From positions 1 to 53,018 of the forward strand of contig NZ_NGKA01000018.1 of the NCBI RefSeq assembly GCF_003987645.1: 53,018 nucleotides of DNA, given 5' to 3'. Positions within the stretch are counted from its first letter, which is position 1. Every line of letters starts with the position of its first letter. Both the position numbers and the translations under genes were made by a program. The notes under the pieces were generated by a model, which did no database searches, was not told the DNA's origin, and was given only the letters and a program-made list of their open reading frames with translations. Below, piece by piece: positions 43,890 through 51,662 of the stretch. This DNA comes from Vagococcus elongatus. GTDB taxonomy: Bacteria > Bacillota > Bacilli > Lactobacillales > Vagococcaceae.

Positions 43890-45074
43890 CTAATTTTTCA
43901 ACCGATAAATCAATACCTTTAAATAATTCCCTTCCGGAAAATCCTTTGAAACTTTAAAATCTGCTGGCAAACGGTGGGTTTCTAACAATTCGAAAGTCCG
44001 TCCAGCGGCTCTCAATCCCTTTTCGACCAGACTGACAAATTTTCCATAGTCCAGATTGGCAACATTGGTCGATGCCAGCAATAAACCATTTTCCCTTATC
44101 AAACTAGCTGCGTCGTCTACAAGTTCACCATAGTTTTGACTCACAGAAAAAGTTCTTTTCTTATTTCTGGCAAACCCCGGCGGATCCAATATGACCAAGT
44201 CAAAGGAAATGTTTTTTCTTTTGGCATAACGAAAATAATCGAAGGTATCCATCACGATGATGTCATGATTAGTTAAGGACAATTGATTCACTTCAAACAT
44301 TTCTTCTGTTTTTGGCCGGCTTCGTTTGGCTAAATCCACGCTGACGGTGCTCTTGGCACCTCCCAATGCTACTGCAACAGAAAAAGCACCGGTATAGCTG
44401 AATGTATTTAACACATCCAGTCCCTTAGCCATGCCATCAATCAATCGTCCGCGAACTTCTTTCTGATCTAAAAAAATCCCAGTCATCATACCTTCGTTTA
44501 AATAGGTAGCAAATACTGCACCGTTCTCTTTAATCAACAGTGGTTCTGGGGCAATCTCTCCATAAATGTGCTGAGTCTCAGGCAAACCTTTACTTTCAAA
44601 ACGATTTTTTTCATACATCCCTCGACATTCGGGAAATACAGCTAAAAAACTGTCCATGATGAGATTTTTAAAGAAATAAATACTCTCATTGTACCAAGTA
44701 ACTAAAACGAACTCACCATACGCATCCATTGTGACTCCGCCTATCCCGTCACCTTCCCCATTAAACAACCGATAAGCCGTCGTTTCTTCATCTTGAAGAA
44801 ATGCCCCTCGGTTACGTTTGGCTTCTTCAAAAACATTTTTAAAAAAGTCTTCATTCAATGGAACATGTTCATTTCTGCTGAGAATCCAGCCAATCCCTTT
44901 ATTTTGTCTTCCTATATAACCGGTCCCTAAGTACTCATTATTTTTCGTCGTAAACGAAACCCATTGTTTTGTTTTTTTCTCATCTCCTGCATTGAGCAAA
45001 TCCTTTGCCACAATCAGCGGGTAGCCTTTGCGAAATTTTTCAACACTTCGGGAACAAATCTTTACTTTTTCCAT
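43890..45074 (-). CDS. Class I SAM-dependent rRNA methyltransferase, RlmI-like
   Basis: About 394 aa. N-terminal PUA domain (about 5-75), a central EEHEE-type domain, and a C-terminal Rossmann methyltransferase with VLNTFSYTGAFSVAVALGGA (SAM motif I) and VILDPPGFARNKKR (catalytic DPP). This is the architecture of E. coli RlmI (23S m5C1962). ATG at 45074 follows AAAGG; the preceding TTG is an alternative start. First gene of a probable three-gene minus-strand unit. Confidence 0.88.
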   Translation of the reverse strand: MEKVKICSRSVEKFRKGYPLIVAKDLLNAGDEKKTKQWVSFTTKNNEYLGTGYIGRQNKGIGWILSRNEHVPLNEDFFKNVFEEAKRNRGAFLQDEETTAYRLFNGEGDGIGGVTMDAYGEFVLVTWYNESIYFFKNLIMDSFLAVFPECRGMYEKNRFESKGLPETQHIYGEIAPEPLLIKENGAVFATYLNEGMMTGIFLDQKEVRGRLIDGMAKGLDVLNTFSYTGAFSVAVALGGAKSTVSVDLAKRSRPKTEEMFEVNQLSLTNHDIIVMDTFDYFRYAKRKNISFDLVILDPPGFARNKKRTFSVSQNYGELVDDAASLIRENGLLLASTNVANLDYGKFVSLVEKGLRAAGRTFELLETHRLPADFKVSKDFPEGNYLKVLIYRLKN

Positions 45075-45188
45075 CAATCATTTACCTTTCTTGGTCTTTC
45101 ATGAGAATATTCTAGCACACTTTCCCCCTCTTGAAAGTTATTATTGGAAATTATCCTACTGCTAAAGTATGATTTATCCTACAATAAA

Positions 45189-45217
45189 TTGACTTTATCA
45201 TGGGTTCGCTGTAAAAT
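45189..45217 (+). promoter_or_regulatory. ltaS promoter
   Basis: -35 TTGACT (45189-45194) and -10 TAAAAT (45212-45217) with a 17-bp spacer, about 65 bp before the start. Confidence 0.75.
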
Positions 45218-45283
45218 ACTAACGATAGCTTGATGCGACTTAACGTTTTTCGTTGAGTTCAGTCATCAGAAAGGATGTTACAA

Positions 45284-47413
45284 ATGAAAAAATCTTATAC
45301 TCCAAGCTGGATCAATAAGAGAATGGGATTTTTCTGTTTGCTTACGATTTTATTTTGGGCTAAAACTATATTTGCTTATTTATTCGACTTTAATTTGGGC
45401 ATTGAGAGCCCTCAACAGTACTTTATTTTGTTTATCAACCCATTAGCAACGACCATTTTCATTCTGTCCATCGCGCTTTATGTAAAAAATAAAAAGCGTG
45501 CCTACTGGACAACAATGATTTTATACAGCCTGATTACTTTGCTGTTATTTGCAAATGTGGTCTACTATCGTGAGTTTACAGATTTTATCACCATCAATAC
45601 CATGCTGGGAGCTGGAAAAGTTGCCTCCGGTTTAGGTGAAAGTGCCGTACGACTTTTCAGACCTTATGATTTGCTTTATATTGCCGACATCGTCATCATA
45701 AGCTGTCTGTTAGGATTTAAAAAAATCAAAATGGAAGAACAATACGTCCGTAGCAGATATGCTTTTGCGGTCACGTCATTATCACTCTTGATTTTTTCCA
45801 TCAACTTGACCTTGGCAGAAGCAGATCGCCCAGAGTTGCTGAAACGGACCTTCTCTAAAGACTATATCGTCAAGTATTTAGGTCTGAATGTATTTACCGC
45901 CTATGACGGTGTACAAACGTATCAGACCAACCAAATTCGTGCACAAGCAAGTGAAAACGACTTGGTTGATGTCGAAAATTACGTCAAAGAACATAGGGTG
46001 CCAGCAAATGAAAAAATGTTTGGTATCGCTAAAGACCGAAACGTAATCTACGTTCATCTGGAGAGTCTGCAACAATTTGTCATTGATTATAAATTGGTTG
46101 ATGAAGAAGGGGTAGAACATGAAGTCACACCTTTTCTAAACAGTTTATTCCATGACAAACAAACTTATAGTTTTGACAACTCGTTCCATCAAGTCGCCTC
46201 TGGGAAAACCAGTGACTCAGAAACATTATTAGAAAATTCATTTTTCGGTTTAGATCAAGGACCATTGTTTACTCAATTAGGAAGCAAAAACACCTTCCAA
46301 GCGGCACCAAATATTCTGGCACAGGAAGCCGGCTATACTTCAGCAGTCTTCCACGGAAACGGCGGGACATTCTGGAATCGTAACGAAACATATAAAAACC
46401 TTGGTTATGACTACTTTTTTGATGCTAATTACTATGATGTTAATGATGATAATTCGTTCCAATATGGACTACACGACAAACCGTTTTTCCAACAGTCCAT
46501 TCAGTACCTTGAACATTTGCAACAACCATTTTATACTAAGATGATTGCTGTATCGAACCACTATCCTTATTCTGAAATGGAAGGGGAAGAAGGTGGTTTC
46601 CCACTGGCTGATACAAAAGATACGACGATTAATGGCTACTTTGCCACAGCCAACTATCTGGATCAAGCGGTGGAACAATTCTTTAACTATCTAAAGGCTT
46701 CCGGTCTCTATGAAAATTCATTGATTGTACTTTACGGAGACCACTACGGAATTTCTGATTCCCGTAACCCTGATTTGGCAGATCTGCTTGAAGGCAAATC
46801 CAAAGAGACATGGGATAGCTTCGATGATGCACAGATGCAACGTGTCCCATTGATGTTCCATATCCCCGGTCAGTCTGACGGGACAGTGAATCATACCTTC
46901 GGCGGTCAAGTTGACGTCTTGCCGACCTTGCTGCATTTGTTGGGAATAGATAACTCTAAATACATGATGCTCGGTCAAGATTTATTTTCCAACGAAAATG
47001 AGCAAATCGTAGCTTTCCGTAACGGGAATTTCATGACACCTGAGTATACAGTCGTTGGAGAAAATATCTACCGTAATGCTACAGAATCAGTGGTTTTTGA
47101 GACTACGGAAGAAGAACAGCTGAAAATAGATGAGCTAAGAGAAAAAGTTTCCCGGCAACTGGCCATCTCAGATGCGTTGACTAACGGCGATTTGTTACGC
47201 TACTACACAAACAGCGGACTCAAAGAAATAAACGTCGACGACTTTGATTACAAAAATCAAATGGAAAAAATGCTGAAAATAGAAAAAGAAAAAGGCGATA
47301 AGTCTACCAGCCTTTACTCTAAAAAGGATAATAAGTCTACTGTTGATTTGTATGAGATGAAAACTTATCATGAGCTTCACCCAGAAGCAGTGAACGAAGA
47401 AAATGCTGACTAG
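45284..47413 (+). CDS. ltaS: Lipoteichoic acid synthase
   Basis: About 709 aa. Five membrane segments (about 15-180), a linker with a possible signal-peptidase site near IRAQA (about 220), and an extracellular sulfatase-fold glycerol-phosphate transferase domain (about 250-630). Active-site elements: E in YVHLESLQ, catalytic Thr about 309 in SGKTSDSE, and metal ligands in YGDHYGIS. It polymerises glycerol phosphate from phosphatidylglycerol. The ATG at 45284 has GAAAGG 9 nt upstream; an ATG three codons earlier is too close. Monocistronic with its own promoter and terminator. Confidence 0.93.
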   Translation: MKKSYTPSWINKRMGFFCLLTILFWAKTIFAYLFDFNLGIESPQQYFILFINPLATTIFILSIALYVKNKKRAYWTTMILYSLITLLLFANVVYYREFTDFITINTMLGAGKVASGLGESAVRLFRPYDLLYIADIVIISCLLGFKKIKMEEQYVRSRYAFAVTSLSLLIFSINLTLAEADRPELLKRTFSKDYIVKYLGLNVFTAYDGVQTYQTNQIRAQASENDLVDVENYVKEHRVPANEKMFGIAKDRNVIYVHLESLQQFVIDYKLVDEEGVEHEVTPFLNSLFHDKQTYSFDNSFHQVASGKTSDSETLLENSFFGLDQGPLFTQLGSKNTFQAAPNILAQEAGYTSAVFHGNGGTFWNRNETYKNLGYDYFFDANYYDVNDDNSFQYGLHDKPFFQQSIQYLEHLQQPFYTKMIAVSNHYPYSEMEGEEGGFPLADTKDTTINGYFATANYLDQAVEQFFNYLKASGLYENSLIVLYGDHYGISDSRNPDLADLLEGKSKETWDSFDDAQMQRVPLMFHIPGQSDGTVNHTFGGQVDVLPTLLHLLGIDNSKYMMLGQDLFSNENEQIVAFRNGNFMTPEYTVVGENIYRNATESVVFETTEEEQLKIDELREKVSRQLAISDALTNGDLLRYYTNSGLKEINVDDFDYKNQMEKMLKIEKEKGDKSTSLYSKKDNKSTVDLYEMKTYHELHPEAVNEENAD

Positions 47414-47457
47414 ACTTGCAAAAAATATTAAGACATAAGATTATTGGTTCTAAAATA

Positions 47458-47506
47458 TAAAGTGTTGATGAGAAATCTGCATAAGATTTTTCTCAACACT
47501 TTTTTG
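47458..47506 (+). terminator. Terminator of ltaS
   Basis: AAGTGTTGA and TCAACACTT form the base and GAGAAATC/GATTTTTC the upper stem, followed by T6. Confidence 0.85.
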
Positions 47507-47680
47507 TTTTCCCTCATTTATAATTGTTATCAGCCACCAGTCATCTTCGAAAAAAATCCTCATTAACTACGCAATAAAAATTTTACTACCAAAAATGATA
47601 CTCAAACTAATTTAAACACTAAGAGAGTTCGAACTCACAACATACTTGAAGACCTATAAGTTAAAATCAGGCAATCTCTA

Positions 47681-47709
47681 TTGACAACCGGAACATATGA
47701 TTGTAAAAT
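47681..47709 (+). promoter_or_regulatory. Promoter of the TetR-KTR cassette
   Basis: Consensus -35 TTGACA (47681-47686) and -10 TAAAAT (47704-47709), 17-bp spacer. Confidence 0.85.
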
Positions 47710-47719
47710 CAAGTTATGA

Positions 47720-47749
47720 ATATATTAAATGAATATTCATATAATATAT
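47720..47749 (+). promoter_or_regulatory. 30-bp palindromic operator
   Basis: ATATATTA-a-ATGAATATTCAT-a-TAATATAT is symmetric at 28 of 30 positions, with a perfect 12-bp core (47729-47740). It lies about 10-40 bp downstream of the -10, between the start site and the TetR gene. It is the likely TetR binding site for self-repression. Confidence 0.8.
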
Positions 47750-47773
47750 TTCTTTAGGAAAGGAGGATTATTT

Positions 47774-48367
47774 TTGGCTAGCACCCGTAAAAACTTCACA
47801 TCGGAAGATAAGGAGAAACTAAAAGAAACATTGCGTGAGATATGCTGCGCATTTTGGGTCGAGCGAGGCTACAAAGAAACGAGTATAAGTGAGTTTTGTA
47901 AAAGTGCTAATATCTCCACTGGTACTTTTTACAATCTTTACGCGTCTAAGGAAGAGTTATTCCTTGAAACGTTAAAAGAAGTTCAGAGTATCGTCAATGA
48001 AAAGTTTATTGAAGATGTCAAACAAGTGCCTTCGAAAAAAGGGTTTGTGGAGGCAATCGAAAATTTGTATTCTGAGTACGAAAGCAAACCTTTTTTATAC
48101 GACAGCAAAACGGTGGATTTTCTAGCATTTTATAATAAGCTGTCAAGGGAAGATAAAGCACAGCTGGAAAATGATAATAGTGATTATTTCCGACAGGCGA
48201 TTGCTTATGCCAACTTAAAGCTTAAATGCTCTGAAGAAATTGCCTTTTCCGTTTTTAGTATTTTATTATCAACGGTGTCGTCTAAGGATATGCTATCTAA
48301 ATCATGTGATTTCAAAAATGCCTTTCAATTTATGGTTTATCATCTGATAAACCACATCTTTATTTAA
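47774..48367 (+). CDS. TetR/AcrR-family regulator
   Basis: About 197 aa from a TTG at 47774, which has AAAGGAGG 7 nt upstream; an ATG at 47729 falls inside the operator and lacks a site. N-terminal helix-turn-helix ETSISEFCKSANISTGTFYNLYASKEELF (given in outline) is of TetR type; the ligand domain (about 60-197) is all helical. It heads a cassette of two small membrane proteins and a KTR protein with close spacing. Probably represses the cassette through the palindrome in its leader. Confidence 0.9.
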   Translation: MASTRKNFTSEDKEKLKETLREICCAFWVERGYKETSISEFCKSANISTGTFYNLYASKEELFLETLKEVQSIVNEKFIEDVKQVPSKKGFVEAIENLYSEYESKPFLYDSKTVDFLAFYNKLSREDKAQLENDNSDYFRQAIAYANLKLKCSEEIAFSVFSILLSTVSSKDMLSKSCDFKNAFQFMVYHLINHIFI

Positions 48368-48382
48368 AAAGGAGGAAAACAA

Positions 48383-48604
48383 ATGAAAAGTTTATTTTTT
48401 GCCATTATAGAAATGCTAAAGAAAACTGCACCCGTATCAATTGTTACCAATATCGTATTGGGGTGTGTTTTATTCTTCGTAGGACTATGGCTGCTTAAAA
48501 ATCATCCCACAAAAAAAACAATGTATTCAGCTTGCTTTATCATCTCCGGGCTTTTAGTTGTTGGTGCGGTGTCTACAAGCGTTGTCAGCTATTTGATTTT
48601 TTAA
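48383..48604 (+). CDS. Small membrane protein, two helices, 73 aa
   Basis: Starts 15 nt after the TetR stop with AAGGAGGAAA upstream. Two hydrophobic segments (about 20-38, SIVTNIVLGCVLFFVGLWLL, and about 48-72, SACFIISGLLVVGAVSTSVV) separated by a short basic loop (KNHPTKK). No family recognised. Under the TetR regulator it could be an export, immunity or envelope component. Confidence 0.75.
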   Translation: MKSLFFAIIEMLKKTAPVSIVTNIVLGCVLFFVGLWLLKNHPTKKTMYSACFIISGLLVVGAVSTSVVSYLIF

Positions 48605-48693
48605 AGTCGTAACTACTCAGCTTTTCTATTTGGAAAATAATTACCTGTTGTTGATTTTTATCATTAGTTTTGAAAAAGAAAGGAAGAATGATG

Positions 48694-48942
48694 ATGATTT
48701 TACGAATGTTTGATGTGATGGATTCGGCTTGTGAAAAAGCAAATGATACACTGGGGAGCTCAATCAGATTTCCTAGACCGAGCAAACGACATTTAAAACA
48801 CACACAAGTTTTAAACGTGACCACAGGGGTGGCATGTATTATGGTCGGAATGGTCACGCCTTATAAAAAAGTAGCTTTATTGGGCGGATTAAGCTTGTTA
48901 GGCGCCGGCTTTGTAGGTTCTCAACTAAAACACTTTGATTAA
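48694..48942 (+). CDS. Small protein with C-terminal membrane segment, 82 aa
   Basis: Three ATGs in a row follow AGGAAG; the third (48694) has the best spacing and gives MILRMFDVMDSACEK. The N-terminal half is basic and soluble (RFPRPSKRHLKHTQ), and the C-terminal half has one or two hydrophobic stretches (VTTGVACIMVGMV and VALLGGLSLLGAGFV). It lies in the same cassette as the TetR gene, about 90 bp after the previous gene. No family recognised. Confidence 0.65.
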   Translation: MILRMFDVMDSACEKANDTLGSSIRFPRPSKRHLKHTQVLNVTTGVACIMVGMVTPYKKVALLGGLSLLGAGFVGSQLKHFD

Positions 48943-48997
48943 ATCCACAGATACCTGATGACTAGAGCATATCAAATTTAGTAGGAGGAAAGCACTC

Positions 48998-49189
48998 GTG
49001 AGTGAAGCTATGACTTGGCTATATTGTCCAACCTGTCAAAACAAAACAAGAAATAAAATTCGATTAGATACAGAGCTTAAAAACTTTCCGCTTTACTGTC
49101 CAAAATGTAAGCGGGAAAACTTGATCTGTCTGAAAAAACTTAAACTAACTGTTATGAAAGAGCCGGACGCTAAGACGCAGAGCCAATAA
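48998..49189 (+). CDS. Cysteine-rich KTR protein
   Basis: 63 aa from GTG at 48998 with AGGAGG upstream. WLYCPTCQNKTRNKI and DTELKNFPLYCPKCKRE are the signature of the cysteine-rich KTR family (CxxC...CxxC, a putative zinc ribbon). Members are common in Firmicutes and often sit in or near integrative elements; their function is unknown. It is last in the cassette and its 3' end forms part of the terminator. Confidence 0.85.
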   Translation: MSEAMTWLYCPTCQNKTRNKIRLDTELKNFPLYCPKCKRENLICLKKLKLTVMKEPDAKTQSQ

Positions 49190-49230
49190 CTTTCAAGATT
49201 TGATTCTTGTCATGTTGTTGGCTCTTTTTA
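49179..49230 (+). terminator. Terminator of the TetR-KTR cassette
   Basis: AGAGCCAATAAC (49179-49190) pairs with GTTGTTGGCTCT (49214-49225, one G-U), with an inner CAAGA/TCTTG stem, followed by T5. The stem overlaps the last codons of the KTR gene. Confidence 0.85.
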
Positions 49231-49437
49231 TCTGCAACGAATCATGTCAGCCAAGTAATAGCCCACCTGCTTAAATTTTTATCACAGCAAAGAGATGGGT
49301 ATCGTCACTAACTAAAAATTCCTACGAGCTTGGAAAAGACTTATTTATAGAATAAGAAATCCCAATAAACAAGTTTAAGTCAGACAAACCAACACTGTTT
49401 AATAGAGAAACTTTTTATTCCGTAAAATGTTGGCTGA

Positions 49438-49668
49438 TTAAGAATAATCAATTTCCACATCTACTGCCGACACCAGTTGATATAATGCGCCTAGCAGATT
49501 AGAAGAGTTACGAAAAGCACAAGCTTCAATTTCTACTGGCGCAAAGGTCTTCTGGAACAATGGACTCTCATCTCTAAGCAACTGATGCTGTTCTGTCATT
49601 TGGTAATTATCCGGAAACGGACTGCTTTCACTAAAAGAAAGAACTTTTCCTGAAGAAACATATAGAAA
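49438..49668 (-). pseudogene. Decayed gene fragment, possible ROK-family C-terminus
   Basis: A minus-strand frame of 76 codons ends at 49438-49440 and is closed upstream by two stops at 49669-49674, without a start or ribosome site. Its end, IEACAFRNSSNLLGALYQLV, resembles the C-terminus of ROK sugar kinases (C-x-F-x-N-x-A-N-L-x-G-A-x-Y). The same frame further upstream (about 49875-49905) reads SLSVDVDGTGK, reminiscent of the ROK nucleotide motif, but several stops intervene. It may be a kinase gene in decay; the match is by eye. Confidence 0.35.
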
Positions 49669-49906
49669 CTACTACACAATCCTACACCTTTCGTTACTCC
49701 AATAGCGTAACAGAAAATGTTCAATAATAAATTCAAACTCATTAAACTCTTTTCTTTTTGCTGCCAAAATTTTTATCATTTACGCAATAGAATCTGTAGC
49801 ATACAGGAATTTATTTAAAAACAAATATCACAACAGCTTCTTCACCGATGAGTCGATTTCTATTCATTTTCCAGTCCCATCAACATCCACTGACAAAGAA
49901 CCAAAA

Positions 49907-49941
49907 TAGACCAGTAAAAGATAAACACCCTCACTGGTCTA
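49907..49941 (-). terminator. Possible terminator of the pilus operon
   Basis: TAGACCAGT (49907-49915) pairs with ACTGGTCTA (49933-49941). The minus-strand exit is TTTTGGTTCTTTG, only moderately T-rich. It lies about 120 bp beyond the last pilus gene. Confidence 0.55.
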
Positions 49942-50062
49942 CTTATATTATTTAGTTTTCTCTTATCAATCCCATTTGAAGAAGAGCAATTTTTCTTTAG
50001 CCCAGCCATTAAGACAGTCTTGACTTCATCGTAAATCAGTGTTCGATTTAGTGGAAATAAGT

Positions 50063-50692
50063 CTAACTTTCTGAACTAGTTTTGAAAATATGCTTGTAAG
50101 CTAATATCAAGCCTCCACACCAGAAAATAACTAACCCGATCACTAATAAAAAGAATGCTCTCTCTTCACCAGTTTGCGGCAATTTCCCATCTTTATCTGG
50201 CAGACCTGCAACTTTGTCCCCTTTAAACGTGTTAAAAAAAGATAATTCCTTTACTTTATAACCGGTGCCGTCCTTAGCAATCATCAGAGCTTGCAGGTCA
50301 CGATTCCTATCGTAAGAAACCGTTACCTCAATCGTCAAATGTCTGCGGTCATAAGTATAACCTTTTATCAGCTTGTCAGGAAGGACTTGAAAAAGCTCGT
50401 ACTGATAAACACCCGGTTCAGTAAATGACAGCACCATACTATGGGAAGTAGAGCCGGTCAATTCAAATTCATTCGTATATTGGCTATCCGGTACCGATGA
50501 TGAGTCTTTTAGTGCCTTAAGTTGGTATAAAAATGTTTGCTCAACCCCTTGAACATCTGATTCAAAAACTTGTTGAACTGAAAATGTCACACTTGCATTG
50601 CTTTGTGCCTCAACTTTTTCAGGAGTCAGCATTATTCCAAAAGCTATCAAATAAAACAAGACAAACATTTTTAATTTTATCTGCTTCGTCAT
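50063..50692 (-). CDS. Small LPQTG-anchored pilin (Spy0128-like fold)
   Basis: About 209 aa from the ATG at 50692 (GGAAGG 9 nt upstream); a longer frame upstream runs inside the sortase gene and is rejected. Signal peptide about 1-30, one pilin isopeptide-type domain about 34-158, LPQTG at 171-175, hydrophobic helix and a positive tail. The expected Glu (E99 in YQYEL) and Asn (N154 in FFNTF) are present, but the first strand reads VTFSVQQVF with Gln where Spy0128-type domains have Lys, so the internal isopeptide bond may be absent. Likely tip or base pilin. Confidence 0.8.
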   Translation of the reverse strand: MTKQIKLKMFVLFYLIAFGIMLTPEKVEAQSNASVTFSVQQVFESDVQGVEQTFLYQLKALKDSSSVPDSQYTNEFELTGSTSHSMVLSFTEPGVYQYELFQVLPDKLIKGYTYDRRHLTIEVTVSYDRNRDLQALMIAKDGTGYKVKELSFFNTFKGDKVAGLPDKDGKLPQTGEERAFFLLVIGLVIFWCGGLILAYKHIFKTSSES

Positions 50693-50715
50693 TTTCACCA
50701 TCCTTCCAATGACTC

Positions 50716-51621
50716 TTATCGACGTTTTTTCTTCAATTTCATGATTAAAAGCAACAGTCCTAGCAGGAGCAAGAAAAGCAGCACCATTAGCAACCATCCG
50801 TGTTTTTCCCACTGGAATAAACCCGAAATAAAGTTTTTCTTATGAACCGTTTTTTCTGCTTCTTGGAAAGTGTCAGGATAAACCTGATCCACAATGCGGC
50901 CGATAAGTATGTGACGACCATTCGTCGAATTTTCCGTACAAGTACTCAAAAGTATCAAACGGTCGTTAATACTGATATCCATCGGACGAGTATACATGGA
51001 CTTTTGCTGAATCGTCTGCAAATAGGTATTTTTTGCTTCATCACCTGTGACAGGTGTATAAAATATACTGGTATCAAAAGCATCAACTTCCATAAATGCA
51101 AAGAACTCGATGCCGTGATCCTTTCCGTCAAAATAGAGATTCCCGTAAGGATGTTTCTCAAAAAAATCTTGATCGAAAAAGAGATCCAAGTCTCCAAACA
51201 TCGCAGATTTTTCCATGTGGTGTCCATAAACAATCGTATTAAAATCCGAAAAATCTTTGGCATTTTTATAATCCAGAAAAATACTGCCCGCCATACTGTA
51301 GTTGCCTTCAACATCCGTTGAAACATATTTTTCATTGTCTTGCGCCTGGACTAGCGGATGGTCTATCTGGGTCCCAAAAACAGAGACCCAGCCAAAAACA
51401 TCCGAATTAAGCATGGTTAATTCTTCAAAAGATTTACTTTCTTTTTTATCTGGTTTATATACTTCATATTTTTTTGAACTGCCAGTGGCATAGAGTTGTT
51501 CAGAATCCCATATAGCATAACTGCTAAACAGGAAGAGCAGCAGGAAGAGCATTAACACGCAAAAGTTAAATCCGTTATCCAAAAGCTTGATACCTGCTCG
51601 TAACCACTTATCTCTTTTCAT
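50716..51621 (-). CDS. Class B sortase of a pilus locus
   Basis: 301 aa. N-terminal membrane anchor about 17-38 and a C-terminal membrane helix about 273-294, as in pilus-type sortases. Catalytic H134 (YGHHM), C228 (LLSTC) and R236 (GRHILIGRI) are present, with class B features such as SIFLDYKN and SAMFGDLDLFF. Located between two pilin genes, it probably polymerises the major pilin, as class B SrtC2 does in FCT-type loci of S. pyogenes. ATG start; the small pilin follows after 23 nt. Confidence 0.88.
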   Translation of the reverse strand: MKRDKWLRAGIKLLDNGFNFCVLMLFLLLFLFSSYAIWDSEQLYATGSSKKYEVYKPDKKESKSFEELTMLNSDVFGWVSVFGTQIDHPLVQAQDNEKYVSTDVEGNYSMAGSIFLDYKNAKDFSDFNTIVYGHHMEKSAMFGDLDLFFDQDFFEKHPYGNLYFDGKDHGIEFFAFMEVDAFDTSIFYTPVTGDEAKNTYLQTIQQKSMYTRPMDISINDRLILLSTCTENSTNGRHILIGRIVDQVYPDTFQEAEKTVHKKNFISGLFQWEKHGWLLMVLLFLLLLGLLLLIMKLKKKRR

Positions 51622-51662
51622 CCTATCACAACCTATACCTTACTTAGTTTTCTTACCACCGA

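Larger units (their letters stand above)
49231..50062. other. Region without intact genes between KTR cassette and pilus locus
   Basis: About 830 bp holding the decayed frame at 49438-49668 and a hairpin (49907-49941). The rest is AT-rich with stops in all frames. No insertion-sequence ends or direct repeats were recognised. Confidence 0.5.

Noticed and set aside
50693-50812. 40-residue N-terminal extension of the small pilin
   Set aside because: It lies within the sortase 3' end in another frame; the ATG at 50692 has a proper site and is followed directly by a signal peptide.
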